Source: Verrucomicrobiota bacterium (lineage in GTDB: Bacteria; Verrucomicrobiota; Verrucomicrobiia; Chthoniobacterales; JAFAMB01). Taken from it: a stretch of DNA of 6,217 bases. The translations under genes were made by a program, and so were the position numbers. Below, one piece after another: positions 1 to 5,604 of the stretch; the stretch's first letter is position 1, and every line of letters starts with the position of its first letter. The notes beneath the pieces were generated by a model. The model saw only the letters and a program-made list of their open reading frames with translations, was not told the origin of the DNA and did not search any database. The stretch spans positions 1-6,217 of the forward strand of contig JAFAXJ010000499.1 of assembly GCA_019241095.1 (NCBI GenBank), read 5' to 3'.

Positions 1-450
1 ATTTCTAGATCGACACCGAGCGCACAATTTCCGTCGTAATCGAGAGCGGGTGAGCAACATTAGGGTCAGCCCTTGAAATATGACTCATTAACGGATTGAA
101 CTCGCAAGGGCCTTAGGCTGACCTGATCAGCTGCCGATATTCCGTCAGCCAACCAAGTAGCTAGCTTCGTACTTGTTAGATGAGGACTGGTTAGACCTAG
201 GGCCGGAACAGATACCAAGAACGCCGACCCCATAACTACCTCGCCCAGCGACTTTATTTCAATGTTCAGTTCGCTCCGGCCGCTAATTTAAATAAAGGCG
301 AGTGCCTGAGAACCGATTGCGGACATTAATTCTTGGATCTGCCCTTGAACCATGGCCCCTGGAAGACATTACATTTTCGAATGCGCTACACGCAACTGCG
401 TTAAATAACTTCCACCTGGCGCTTGTCCTCTCATGGCGTTCTCGGCTTGA
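1..450. other. non-coding stretch, no supportable gene
   Basis: No convincing coding region is present: stops interrupt all six frames. The only frame open at the left edge for any length on the + strand ends at a TGA at 74-76; it would add 24 Arg-rich residues and could be the tail of an upstream gene, but nothing supports this. The stretch lies downstream of the monooxygenase gene, which ends at 451. It contains an imperfect inverted repeat (64-75 with 105-123) and an 8-base AT-rich inverted repeat (252-259 with 290-297). Neither is followed by a T-run on the strand that would terminate the monooxygenase transcript, so I cannot place that terminator. Confidence 0.6.
64..123. repeat. imperfect inverted repeat
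   Basis: GGTCAGCC at 64-71 is the exact reverse complement of GGCTGACC at 116-123. Just inside, GCCCTTG at 69-75 is the exact reverse complement of CAAGGGC at 105-111. The two pairings share bases 69-71. A single long stem would therefore pair 64-68 with 119-123 and 69-75 with 105-111, leaving 112-118 bulged. Its role is unknown; it could be a transcript-end structure or the relic of a mobile-element end. Confidence 0.4.
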
Positions 451-1770
451 TTAGTACTCGAGCAAGTTCTCTCGGAGCGTAGAACCGGTATAGCGACTAC
501 GAAAGCGTCCCCGGCTTTGCAGCTCCGGCACAACAAGATCAACGAATTCCTCAAAACATCCTGGTGTATAAGTAGCGACAAGCATGAATCCATCGGCGCC
601 ACCTGCATCCATAAAATGTTCTAGCTGATCAGCAATGTCAGCCGGCGTGCCTACTAACCGTGGCATACCCATGCCTTCAGCGTAGATCAGAGCTGCCTCA
701 CGAACAGTTACGGGAGCTCCGCCTTTGGCATAAATGATGGAATCGAAAAGCCCCTGAATTCCAGGTATTTCAATATTCTGGACGATTTCTTCCGGGTCAT
801 ATTTCGAAAAATCCGGACCGAAATGACCAGAGATCCAAGCCATCGCACCTTCCAATGGTATGCATTCCTGAATGCGCTCATACTTTTCTTGCGCCTCGCT
901 TCGCGTCACACCAACGACCGTCTGAACGCCGTAAATTCGCTTTACGCTATCTCTTGAGCGCCCAAATCGGTTTTCCAGGCGAATGTTAAGGTCGTCTGTA
1001 TATTCGCGCATGCGCTCAACGTTGGGATGAACAGCGAAAATTGCTTCGGCATGCTTTGCTGCGAAATCACGTCCACGGTCCGAGGATCCGGCCTGCCAGA
1101 GTACCGGACGACCTTGTGGTGATCTGAAGACAAATGATCGCCCTTTGCACCGAAAAAACTCACCCGCATGATGTATCTCATGAACTTTGTCGGGGTGGGC
1201 AAATACTCCAGTTTTCCGGTCAGCTACTATGGCGTCCGGCTCCCAGGAATCCCACAGTTTATAACAGACCTCCATGTACTCTTCCATCCGCTCGTACCGA
1301 CCGGCGCGCTTTGTCATTTCAACGCCGTAAGCGTCCCATTCACTCTTGGAATAAGAACTAACGATGTTCCAGGCGACCCGGCCTCCTGAAAGATGATCCA
1401 GGCTGGAAAGACGTCTAACCATCGAATAAGGGTGCTCGAATGCGGTCGACAAAGTAACACCCACTCCTAAATGGGAAGTCGCCGTCGTTATGATTGGAAC
1501 AATTGTGGAGGGCTCGTGTACTGGGCATTGGACAGCATATTTTACCGTGGCATCAGAACTGCCTTGATAGTTGTTGTATGGGGCAAGCTCATCGGCGATA
1601 AACATTGCGTCAAAAAAACCTCTTTCCATCGTTCGCGCCATATGCTGCCAGTAGGCCGGCCGAGACCAGTCCCAATTGATCTTGTCTTTTGGGTGACGCC
1701 ACATGCCTGTGGCATGGCTGTTTATCCCATGCTGGATAAATCCTAACAGATGAGCTCTCTTTTTTGTCAT
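451..1770 (-). CDS. NtaA/SnaA/DszA/SoxA-type flavin-dependent monooxygenase
   Basis: A 439-residue cytoplasmic monooxygenase of the bacterial luciferase-like (LLM) superfamily. Relatives use FMNH2 from a partner reductase and O2 to break C-N, C-S or related bonds in chelators, sulfones or antibiotic precursors. The group's hallmarks appear in order: MWRHP near residue 23, the core LDHLSGGRVAWNIV at 124-137, RYERMEEYMEV at 158-168, LWDSWEPDA at 172-180, SPQGRPVLWQAGSSDRGR at 217-234 (phosphate/flavin-binding region), LVGTPADIADQL at 372-383, GGADGFML at 390-397 and the C-terminal YTGSTLREN at 427-435. Length matches the family (about 430-460). The ATG at 1770 gives the expected N-terminus, although no Shine-Dalgarno sequence precedes it. 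It is the last gene of the leftward set, 75 bases after the small membrane protein gene. No flavin reductase gene is visible. The family is certain; the substrate is unknown. Confidence 0.93.
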   Translation of the reverse strand: MTKKRAHLLGFIQHGINSHATGMWRHPKDKINWDWSRPAYWQHMARTMERGFFDAMFIADELAPYNNYQGSSDATVKYAVQCPVHEPSTIVPIITTATSHLGVGVTLSTAFEHPYSMVRRLSSLDHLSGGRVAWNIVSSYSKSEWDAYGVEMTKRAGRYERMEEYMEVCYKLWDSWEPDAIVADRKTGVFAHPDKVHEIHHAGEFFRCKGRSFVFRSPQGRPVLWQAGSSDRGRDFAAKHAEAIFAVHPNVERMREYTDDLNIRLENRFGRSRDSVKRIYGVQTVVGVTRSEAQEKYERIQECIPLEGAMAWISGHFGPDFSKYDPEEIVQNIEIPGIQGLFDSIIYAKGGAPVTVREAALIYAEGMGMPRLVGTPADIADQLEHFMDAGGADGFMLVATYTPGCFEEFVDLVVPELQSRGRFRSRYTGSTLRENLLEY

Positions 1771-1845
1771 AGACTGTTAGTCAGGTTATTCGATTTAGTT
1801 CAGCTGCCCTATTTGCTCTGTCTCCGAACTTAGGCGGGCATCGAT

Positions 1846-2154
1846 TTAATCATCGAGCTCTCGGCTGAACGTGTAGGCGACCGCTATGGGACTAGCCAAG
1901 GCTAGAACAATCCCGACATAGAGCAGTTGTGGAGCAAGACCGTACGAGATAATTGCAAGTGATGACGCGACGACTGCTACAATTGCGCCGACAAAGCTAT
2001 GCCCAAATCCATCGCTCTCGCCCTCATCGGGGTTATCCAGCGTTTTAGCAACGCTTTGAAGCACTTGCCACATGGAACGTAAATAAAAGAAACTGATAAC
2101 AATGCCGACTACAATCGTGATAACAGTAAGCGGCGAAACTAAGATATTAAACAT
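1846..2154 (-). CDS. small three-helix membrane protein of unknown function
   Basis: A 102-residue protein that I cannot assign to a named family. Three hydrophobic segments are visible: about 8-25, 53-72 and 75-95. A polar loop (26-52) between the first two contains the acidic stretch NPDEGESDG at 41-49, and the protein ends in an acidic tail (RELDD). There is no clear cleavable signal peptide, so it is probably an integral inner-membrane protein. It begins 45 bases after the symporter stop and precedes the monooxygenase by 75 bases, all on one strand, so co-transcription is likely. Some sodium:solute symporters are encoded beside a small membrane partner (YhdT with PanF, YjcH with ActP), and by analogy this could be an accessory subunit; that is inference from position. 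The ATG at 2154 lacks a good Shine-Dalgarno sequence, but the hydrophobic pattern and operon position favour a real gene. Confidence 0.75.
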   Translation of the reverse strand: MFNILVSPLTVITIVVGIVISFFYLRSMWQVLQSVAKTLDNPDEGESDGFGHSFVGAIVAVVASSLAIISYGLAPQLLYVGIVLALASPIAVAYTFSRELDD

Positions 2155-2199
2155 AGTGCTTTTATTTAGTACAATTTAGTCTTCTGACACATCCAGAAA

Positions 2200-3708
2200 T
2201 CACTCCGCTCCAACCGCCTGCGGTTCTGACGACAACGTCGCATCCTTGACATGGCGCAATCGTTCAAAGTCGAATTGATATTTATTTGCCAGGCCAATCA
2301 GCACAGGCACAACTGCACTGATTGAGAGTATTGACAGCGAACCCCACAGATCGCCCGCTGCCGAGCGGATTGGCATTCCGATAGCGATAGCCAGCAACGT
2401 TCCGCCGATGAATCCCCACCCAGTCGTTCGCGACCAGAATAATGCTAGAACCAAAGGGATGAGAATAGCAGTACGTATTGCATAACTAGTCAGGACGATG
2501 GTGACAAAATCAACACCGGTCAAGACTACGGCCGCGGCGATAGCGGCAGTGAAAAACATCGGCACCTTCGCCCAAAAGAAGAGTTGCTTTTCGCTGATGC
2601 GCGGTACAAGCGGCTTAATTATATCGACAACAAACACGGAACTCGTGGCTGTAAAAGCGCTGTCGATGACCGAATAACAAGCTGACAGAATCACGATTAC
2701 ATACAGAATTACGAGCCAGGTCGGCAGCCCGAGATGAGAGACTAAGTATGGGCCAACGGCAGCAGCGTCGCCGCCCAGGTGAGTATTAACATTCAGATGT
2801 AACGCCAACCCGACGAGGCCTAGCAGACCTAAGCAGATCGGGATTGGATAAAACCATGCGCCCGCCCAGAAAAAGGATCGACTAACATCTTTCTTTTTTA
2901 GAGCCCAAGCGACCTGCCAAAATTCCTGGCCTGCAATCGTTGCCGTAAGCAGACCAAGCGCAAGGGTAATACCGAAACCGGTTGCGGCGTCCGGACGCGC
3001 AACACTAAGCAAATCGTTTCCCTGCGCTGCGACTGAGTGCCACACACTAGTCACCCCGCCGGCATAATGCAATGCTGCAACCAGAATGATGGCAGACGGC
3101 ACTGTATGCATCAAAGTAGATAGAGCAGATGTCGTGATTGACGCCCATAAACCGCCTAGTATCGAATACAGCAAAACAACAAAAAGCCCGATAAGCGCAG
3201 CCAGTCTTGGGTCAACACCGAAGACATTCGAGACAACAAGCGAAGTGCCTTTAATGTTGATGATTACCTCGATAAGCGAACCAAACAAAGCACCAAGGAC
3301 TACAACGCCGCCTGCAACGGCATTACCACCGAAACGCACTTTAACGAATTCTGGGATAGTATATCCGTCCGGCATGAGTGTGCGGATCTTTCGCACAAAG
3401 GGTATTGCGGCAATAACCGCCAAACCATTTGGCACTGTGAACCAGAACAATCCCGAAAGACCGAAAGAGAAGGTTTGCGCGGCAGACATCATTACGGCCA
3501 TTGCCCAGGTCCAAATGGAAATAAGTCCGGCTACTCCGAACCCAAATCCTATTTTGCGATTAGCGATGACGAAATCTTTTGTGTTCCGAACCAATTTAAC
3601 TTTAACATAGTAAACTAGTCCGAGAAGAAGGACGCCGAGCAGAATTTCGCAGCTGATACCTAGCTCAGGCCTAAGTGAGTTATTAACTGAAAGTTGTACA
3701 TTGTTCAT
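2200..3708 (-). CDS. sodium:solute symporter (SSS family)
   Basis: A 502-residue secondary transporter expected to use the sodium gradient to import a small solute. It is hydrophobic throughout, with about 13 membrane segments starting near residue 20, and its length is normal for the family. Family marks include the TM1 region GLISIWTWAMAVMMSAAQTF (61-80), PDGYTIPEFVKVRFG (113-127), the YSILGGLWAS turn (181-190) matching the usual Y-x-x-x-GGL-x-A pattern, and a TM8-like segment SACYSVIDSAFTATSSVFVV (342-361) whose adjacent serines 356-357 match the Na+-binding pair known from vSGLT and PutP. The region around 250-300 (IAGQEFWQVAWALKKKD) recalls the DUR3/urea-transporter-like branch, but I do not infer urea as substrate. 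The ATG at 3708 has an AGGG ribosome site six bases upstream. It is the first convincing gene of the leftward unit and probably supplies the substrate of the downstream monooxygenase. Confidence 0.93.
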   Translation of the reverse strand: MNNVQLSVNNSLRPELGISCEILLGVLLLGLVYYVKVKLVRNTKDFVIANRKIGFGFGVAGLISIWTWAMAVMMSAAQTFSFGLSGLFWFTVPNGLAVIAAIPFVRKIRTLMPDGYTIPEFVKVRFGGNAVAGGVVVLGALFGSLIEVIINIKGTSLVVSNVFGVDPRLAALIGLFVVLLYSILGGLWASITTSALSTLMHTVPSAIILVAALHYAGGVTSVWHSVAAQGNDLLSVARPDAATGFGITLALGLLTATIAGQEFWQVAWALKKKDVSRSFFWAGAWFYPIPICLGLLGLVGLALHLNVNTHLGGDAAAVGPYLVSHLGLPTWLVILYVIVILSACYSVIDSAFTATSSVFVVDIIKPLVPRISEKQLFFWAKVPMFFTAAIAAAVVLTGVDFVTIVLTSYAIRTAILIPLVLALFWSRTTGWGFIGGTLLAIAIGMPIRSAAGDLWGSLSILSISAVVPVLIGLANKYQFDFERLRHVKDATLSSEPQAVGAE

Positions 3709-3714
3709 TCAATA

Positions 3715-3718
3715 CCCT
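3715..3718 (-). promoter_or_regulatory. ribosome binding site of the symporter gene
   Basis: AGGG on the minus strand, six bases before the ATG at 3708. It supports that start. It is the only clear Shine-Dalgarno sequence in the leftward set; the two downstream genes lack one. Confidence 0.55.
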
Positions 3719-3742
3719 ACTAGTTACGTATAGATGACGCTA

Positions 3743-3771
3743 GCGATAGAGCGGTACGAGTGAGCTGTCAA
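3743..3771 (-). promoter_or_regulatory. candidate sigma-70 promoter for the leftward operon
   Basis: On the minus strand a perfect TTGACA (3771-3766) is followed after 17 bases by TATCGC (3748-3743), a weak -10 element. Transcription would begin near 3736, leaving a leader of about 28 bases that contains the symporter ribosome site. An 8-base palindrome, CGCTAGCG (3738-3745), overlaps the -10 and could be an operator. The -10 matches consensus at only three of six positions, so this is a candidate. The promoter lies inside the doubtful 93-codon frame at 3740-4021, which argues against that frame being an intact gene. Confidence 0.35.
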
Positions 3772-3812
3772 GTCCAAGTTCATCTCCTGAGAAGTTTTGC
3801 CGGCGGTCAGAA

Positions 3813-3902
3813 CAGAACAGGGTGATGTCTAACTCATGTGCTAGTGCGTCATTGATAAGAGTTATGTGGCGCTCATTGACCTTTGGTTGCAGAACAGGGT
3901 GA
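3813..3902. repeat. 13-base direct repeat pair
   Basis: CAGAACAGGGTGA occurs perfectly at 3813-3825 and 3890-3902, 77 bases apart (between seven and eight helical turns). The core AGGGTGA appears a third time at 4023-4029, and AGGGTGAGA is shared by 3896-3904 and 4023-4031. A repeat of this length is not expected by chance in a region this small. They lie 105-320 bases upstream of the symporter start and could be binding sites for an activator or repressor. Confidence 0.55.
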
Positions 3903-3914
3903 GATGACACGTCA

Positions 3915-3938
3915 GTGCCCGCAGGCACGCCCCGTGCC
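3915..3938. other. overlapping GC-rich hairpins
   Basis: GGCACG (3924-3929), a CCC loop and CGTGCC (3933-3938) form a perfect 6-base stem. GGCAC (3924-3928) can instead pair with GTGCC at 3915-3919 across a 4-base loop. The two structures exclude each other. No T-run follows on either strand, so this is not a standard terminator. It lies between the two groups of direct repeats. Confidence 0.35.
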
Positions 3939-4442
3939 ACTAGGAACCGCTTCCGCCTTGCGTAATACTCCGGCGGAAAAAGAAAGAGCCGTATCAACCA
4001 TTCGCTTACGCCGTCATGCAATAGGGTGAGAGGTAACTGTGACGGGAATTCTATTTAAGTTTTGCCGGAACGTTCAGATTATTCGCACAGAGCGATCAGG
4101 CGAACTTATGTTCGGCTACGAGTTTAGCAGTTATGTAAAAAACCTACAGTCGGAGTTTCCTATTTGAAACTGGAAGCACTGAAGACTGACTCGGTGAAGC
4201 ATTCATTGAGAAAATGACGAATTCGATCCTTTCGGCGCGCGCAAACCGCTTCTTGCTCAGGAGAAATATTGCAACCTTAGCCTGCAGTTCACTATCTCTG
4301 AGACGGCGTTGGGGGCACGTGATTGCTGCCGTGTGTGAGCGTACCGCCGCAAGTGCAACTGCTCCTCACGCGTTGCGTCGCACTCATGACCAGCAGGATT
4401 TGGGTATCAACACGGACCTCCGTCTTAGCATTTTGTGGTTAA

Positions 4443-4463
4443 GAGGCGCCCGACAGGCCCCTC
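4443..4463. other. GC-rich hairpin upstream of the aldolase gene
   Basis: GAGGCGCC (4443-4450) pairs with GGCCCCTC (4456-4463) across the loop CGACA, with one C-C mismatch. A G-run at 4469-4474 could compete by pairing with the C-rich right arm. No T-run follows, so I do not call a terminator. It lies about 160 bases before the aldolase start and has no assigned role. Confidence 0.3.
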
Positions 4464-4624
4464 CAGCCGGGGGGAGTGCATCGCACGGCGTTGACCTTAA
4501 AACGATGTTCTTGGTAACGTAGCTGCTCATGTCTTCTCGCCTTCTTTGAAATCCGAATCGTATCAATACTGACAATCTTGAATGGAAGTCCGATACAGCC
4601 GAATATTGCCTAAACAAAACTAAA

Positions 4625-5413
4625 ATGCCTAACCGTTTGAAACAGATGTGGAACCGAGGCGAGACCGTGATTTCGGGTTGGCTATCGATTCCCTCCGGAT
4701 ATGCCGCGGAGATCATGGCCAAGGCCGGATATGACGCTCTTACGGTTGATATGCAGCATGGTCTCCAAGACTATCAATCGCTGGTCGCGTGTCTTCAATC
4801 GATACCCCGCGACGGTCCAGTGCCGATGGTTCGGGTTCCGTGGAACGAGCCAGGAATCATCGGCAAAGTACTCGATGCCGGCGCTATGGGTATCATCTGC
4901 CCGATGATCAACACGGTGCAGGAAGTCAGGGCACTGGTTTCCGGTGTGCGATATCCTCCTCTGGGGGCTCGCAGTCACGGACCGATCCGCGCGGGAACCT
5001 ATGGCGAAGCGGGAACCTATTATCTAACGGCAAATACCGACGTGATCTGCATGCCGATGATCGAAACCGAGCAGGCAATCAGCAATCTGGATGCGATTCT
5101 GGACGTTCCCGGTATCGACGCGGTTTACGTCGGACCTGGAGACCTGGGCATGTCGATCGGATTGCCTCCTAAGGTCGATCGAGAAGAACCCCAGATTATT
5201 AAATTTTATGAGACGATTCTCGCGGCGTGCAGTAGACGAGGCATGCACGCCGGCATTCACAATTCAGCTCCGTCTTACGCAGTACGAATGATGCAGATGG
5301 GATTTCGTTTTGTGGTGGTTTCAAGTGACTCAGGCATTTTGCTGCGAGCTGCAAAAAGTGATGTCCAAAACGTTCAGACTGCCCGCGCACAGTTTCAGGG
5401 TGGCGGCAAGTGA
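4625..5413 (+). CDS. HpcH/HpaI-family class II aldolase
   Basis: A 262-residue cytoplasmic enzyme of the HpcH/HpaI (citrate lyase beta-like, TIM-barrel) family. Members cleave 4-hydroxy-2-oxo acids to pyruvate or a related oxo acid plus an aldehyde using a divalent metal. By alignment with E. coli HpaI (His45, Arg70, Glu149, Asp175) the key residues are present: His45 in VDMQHG (41-46), Arg70 in PMVRVPW (67-73), Glu147 in PMIET (144-148) and Asp173 in VGPGDLGMSIG (169-179). The glycine-rich ARSHGP (115-120) is also typical. Length is normal. The ATG at 4625 gives the family's usual start (MPNRLKQMWNRGE), but no Shine-Dalgarno sequence precedes it; the leader is A-rich. It is the first rightward gene, followed by a likely terminator. 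The exact substrate is not readable; homoprotocatechuate-pathway hydroxyheptenedioate is only one option, and no other genes of that pathway are here. Confidence 0.92.
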   Translation: MPNRLKQMWNRGETVISGWLSIPSGYAAEIMAKAGYDALTVDMQHGLQDYQSLVACLQSIPRDGPVPMVRVPWNEPGIIGKVLDAGAMGIICPMINTVQEVRALVSGVRYPPLGARSHGPIRAGTYGEAGTYYLTANTDVICMPMIETEQAISNLDAILDVPGIDAVYVGPGDLGMSIGLPPKVDREEPQIIKFYETILAACSRRGMHAGIHNSAPSYAVRMMQMGFRFVVVSSDSGILLRAAKSDVQNVQTARAQFQGGGK

Positions 5414-5431
5414 ACGTTGCCTCATTTTTTT
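5405..5431 (+). terminator. probable intrinsic terminator after the aldolase gene
   Basis: GGCAA (5405-5409) and TTGCC (5417-5421) form a 5-base stem with a 7-base loop overlapping the aldolase stop codon (5411-5413). After CTCA... spacing of three bases a run of seven T follows at 5425-5431. The stem is short, so termination may be partial. It suggests that the dehydrogenase gene downstream is transcribed at least partly from its own promoter. Confidence 0.4.
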
Positions 5432-5551
5432 CTCTGCTTTGACGGCCTAGGAGCTAGCACAGCGGAGTCAGGGCGTTTGGCCAGAGTCCTGAGGCGACTA
5501 CTCAGGGCGAGTACTGAGCGACGGAAACGAGGGCAAGAAGTCGGGCAAGAG

Positions 5552-5582
5552 CTGAACGCAGAGATGCCACTTAACATATAAC
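5552..5582 (+). promoter_or_regulatory. candidate promoter of the dehydrogenase gene
   Basis: TATAAC at 5577-5582 matches the -10 consensus at five of six positions. The best -35, CTGAAC at 5552-5557, is poor and lies 19 bases upstream. Transcription would start near 5589 with a short leader of about 15 bases containing the ribosome site at 5595-5602. If correct, the repeats at 5488-5550 lie immediately upstream, where an activator could bind. Confidence 0.25.
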
Positions 5583-5594
5583 ATGTGAATTACC

Positions 5595-5602
5595 AAAGGT
5601 GA
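5595..5602 (+). promoter_or_regulatory. ribosome binding site of the dehydrogenase gene
   Basis: AAAGGTGA has its AAGG core five bases before the ATG at 5605. It selects this ATG over the in-frame GTG codons at 5599 and 5632. Confidence 0.6.
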
Positions 5603-5604
5603 CT

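Larger units (their letters stand above)
3740..4021 (-). pseudogene. doubtful 93-codon frame, possible gene remnant
   Basis: A minus-strand frame that can only start at a TTG (4021), with no Shine-Dalgarno sequence before it. It matches no family I recognise. The second half, roughly residues 46-93 and beginning PKVNERHITLINDALAHELD, reads more like natural protein than the first half, so a remnant of the 3' end of a lost gene is possible. Against an intact gene: a 13-base direct repeat occurs twice inside it 77 bases apart and so is read in two different frames; a GC hairpin lies in its middle; and the best symporter promoter overlaps its 3' end. Its stop is 31 bases before the symporter start, so a short real gene heading the operon cannot be ruled out. 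Confidence 0.2.
3792..4068. repeat. 12-base direct repeat pair
   Basis: AAGTTTTGCCGG occurs perfectly at 3792-3803 and 4057-4068. Both copies are followed within a few bases by TCAGA (3807-3811 and 4074-4078). The first copy sits directly beside the first copy of the 13-base repeat, so 3792-3825 is a compact block sharing sequence with two other places in the same intergenic region. This fits regulatory sites or an old partial duplication. Confidence 0.45.
3709..4624. other. large divergent intergenic region with repeats and doubtful frames
   Basis: This 916-base stretch lies between the divergently transcribed symporter and aldolase genes. It is long enough for a regulator gene, and one would be expected here, but none is recognisable. 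Open frames exist on both strands (3740-4021 minus, 4214-4522 plus, and a minus frame at 4384-4722 that runs into the aldolase gene), but none has a convincing start site or a family signature. The left half holds a 13-base and a 12-base perfect direct repeat and a strong 6-base-stem hairpin. The right half holds a GC-rich hairpin at 4443-4463. No tRNA-like structure or recognisable transposase is seen. It may carry regulatory sites together with decayed gene remnants. Confidence 0.55.
5414..5604. other. 191-base intergenic leader with clustered short repeats
   Basis: No gene is seen here. The segment contains overlapping inverted repeats: CCTGAG (5488-5493) with CTCAGG (5501-5506), and CTCAG (5501-5505) with CTGAG (5514-5518). 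It also has a tandem pair of GGGCAAGA (5531-5538 and 5543-5550, period 12) and two copies of TCAGGGCG (5468-5475 and 5502-5509). This density of small repeats before the dehydrogenase start suggests operator sites or a folded leader, but no known riboswitch pattern is recognised. Confidence 0.45.

Noticed and set aside
2..76. 24-residue open frame at the left edge on the + strand
   Set aside because: It could be the C-terminus of an upstream gene, but it is too short and featureless (Arg-rich) to support a call.
252..297. 8-base AT-rich inverted repeat CTTTATTT / AAATAAAG
   Set aside because: Roughly one such repeat is expected by chance in a region this size, the loop is 30 bases, and no other signal is nearby.
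390..401. ACGCA-AC-TGCGT inverted repeat downstream of the monooxygenase gene, considered as a terminator
   Set aside because: The 2-base loop is too short for a stable hairpin and no T-run follows on the minus strand.
3086..3610. 174-codon + strand open frame inside the symporter gene
   Set aside because: It lies wholly antisense to a well-supported symporter and its translation has no family signature; it is a by-product of the codon use of the membrane protein.
4491..4520. TTGACC with TAACGT 18 bases later, considered as the aldolase promoter
   Set aside because: The -10 matches consensus at only three of six positions and other equally weak options exist (TTGAAT at 4578 with GAATAT at 4601), so no promoter is called for the aldolase.
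4384..4722. 112-codon minus-strand frame running into the aldolase 5' end
   Set aside because: It overlaps about 100 bases of the confidently called aldolase gene and matches no known family; its start lies inside that gene.
4789..5172. 127-codon + strand frame inside the aldolase gene
   Set aside because: It is an alternative frame of the aldolase, Arg/Ser/Gly-rich and without any motif.
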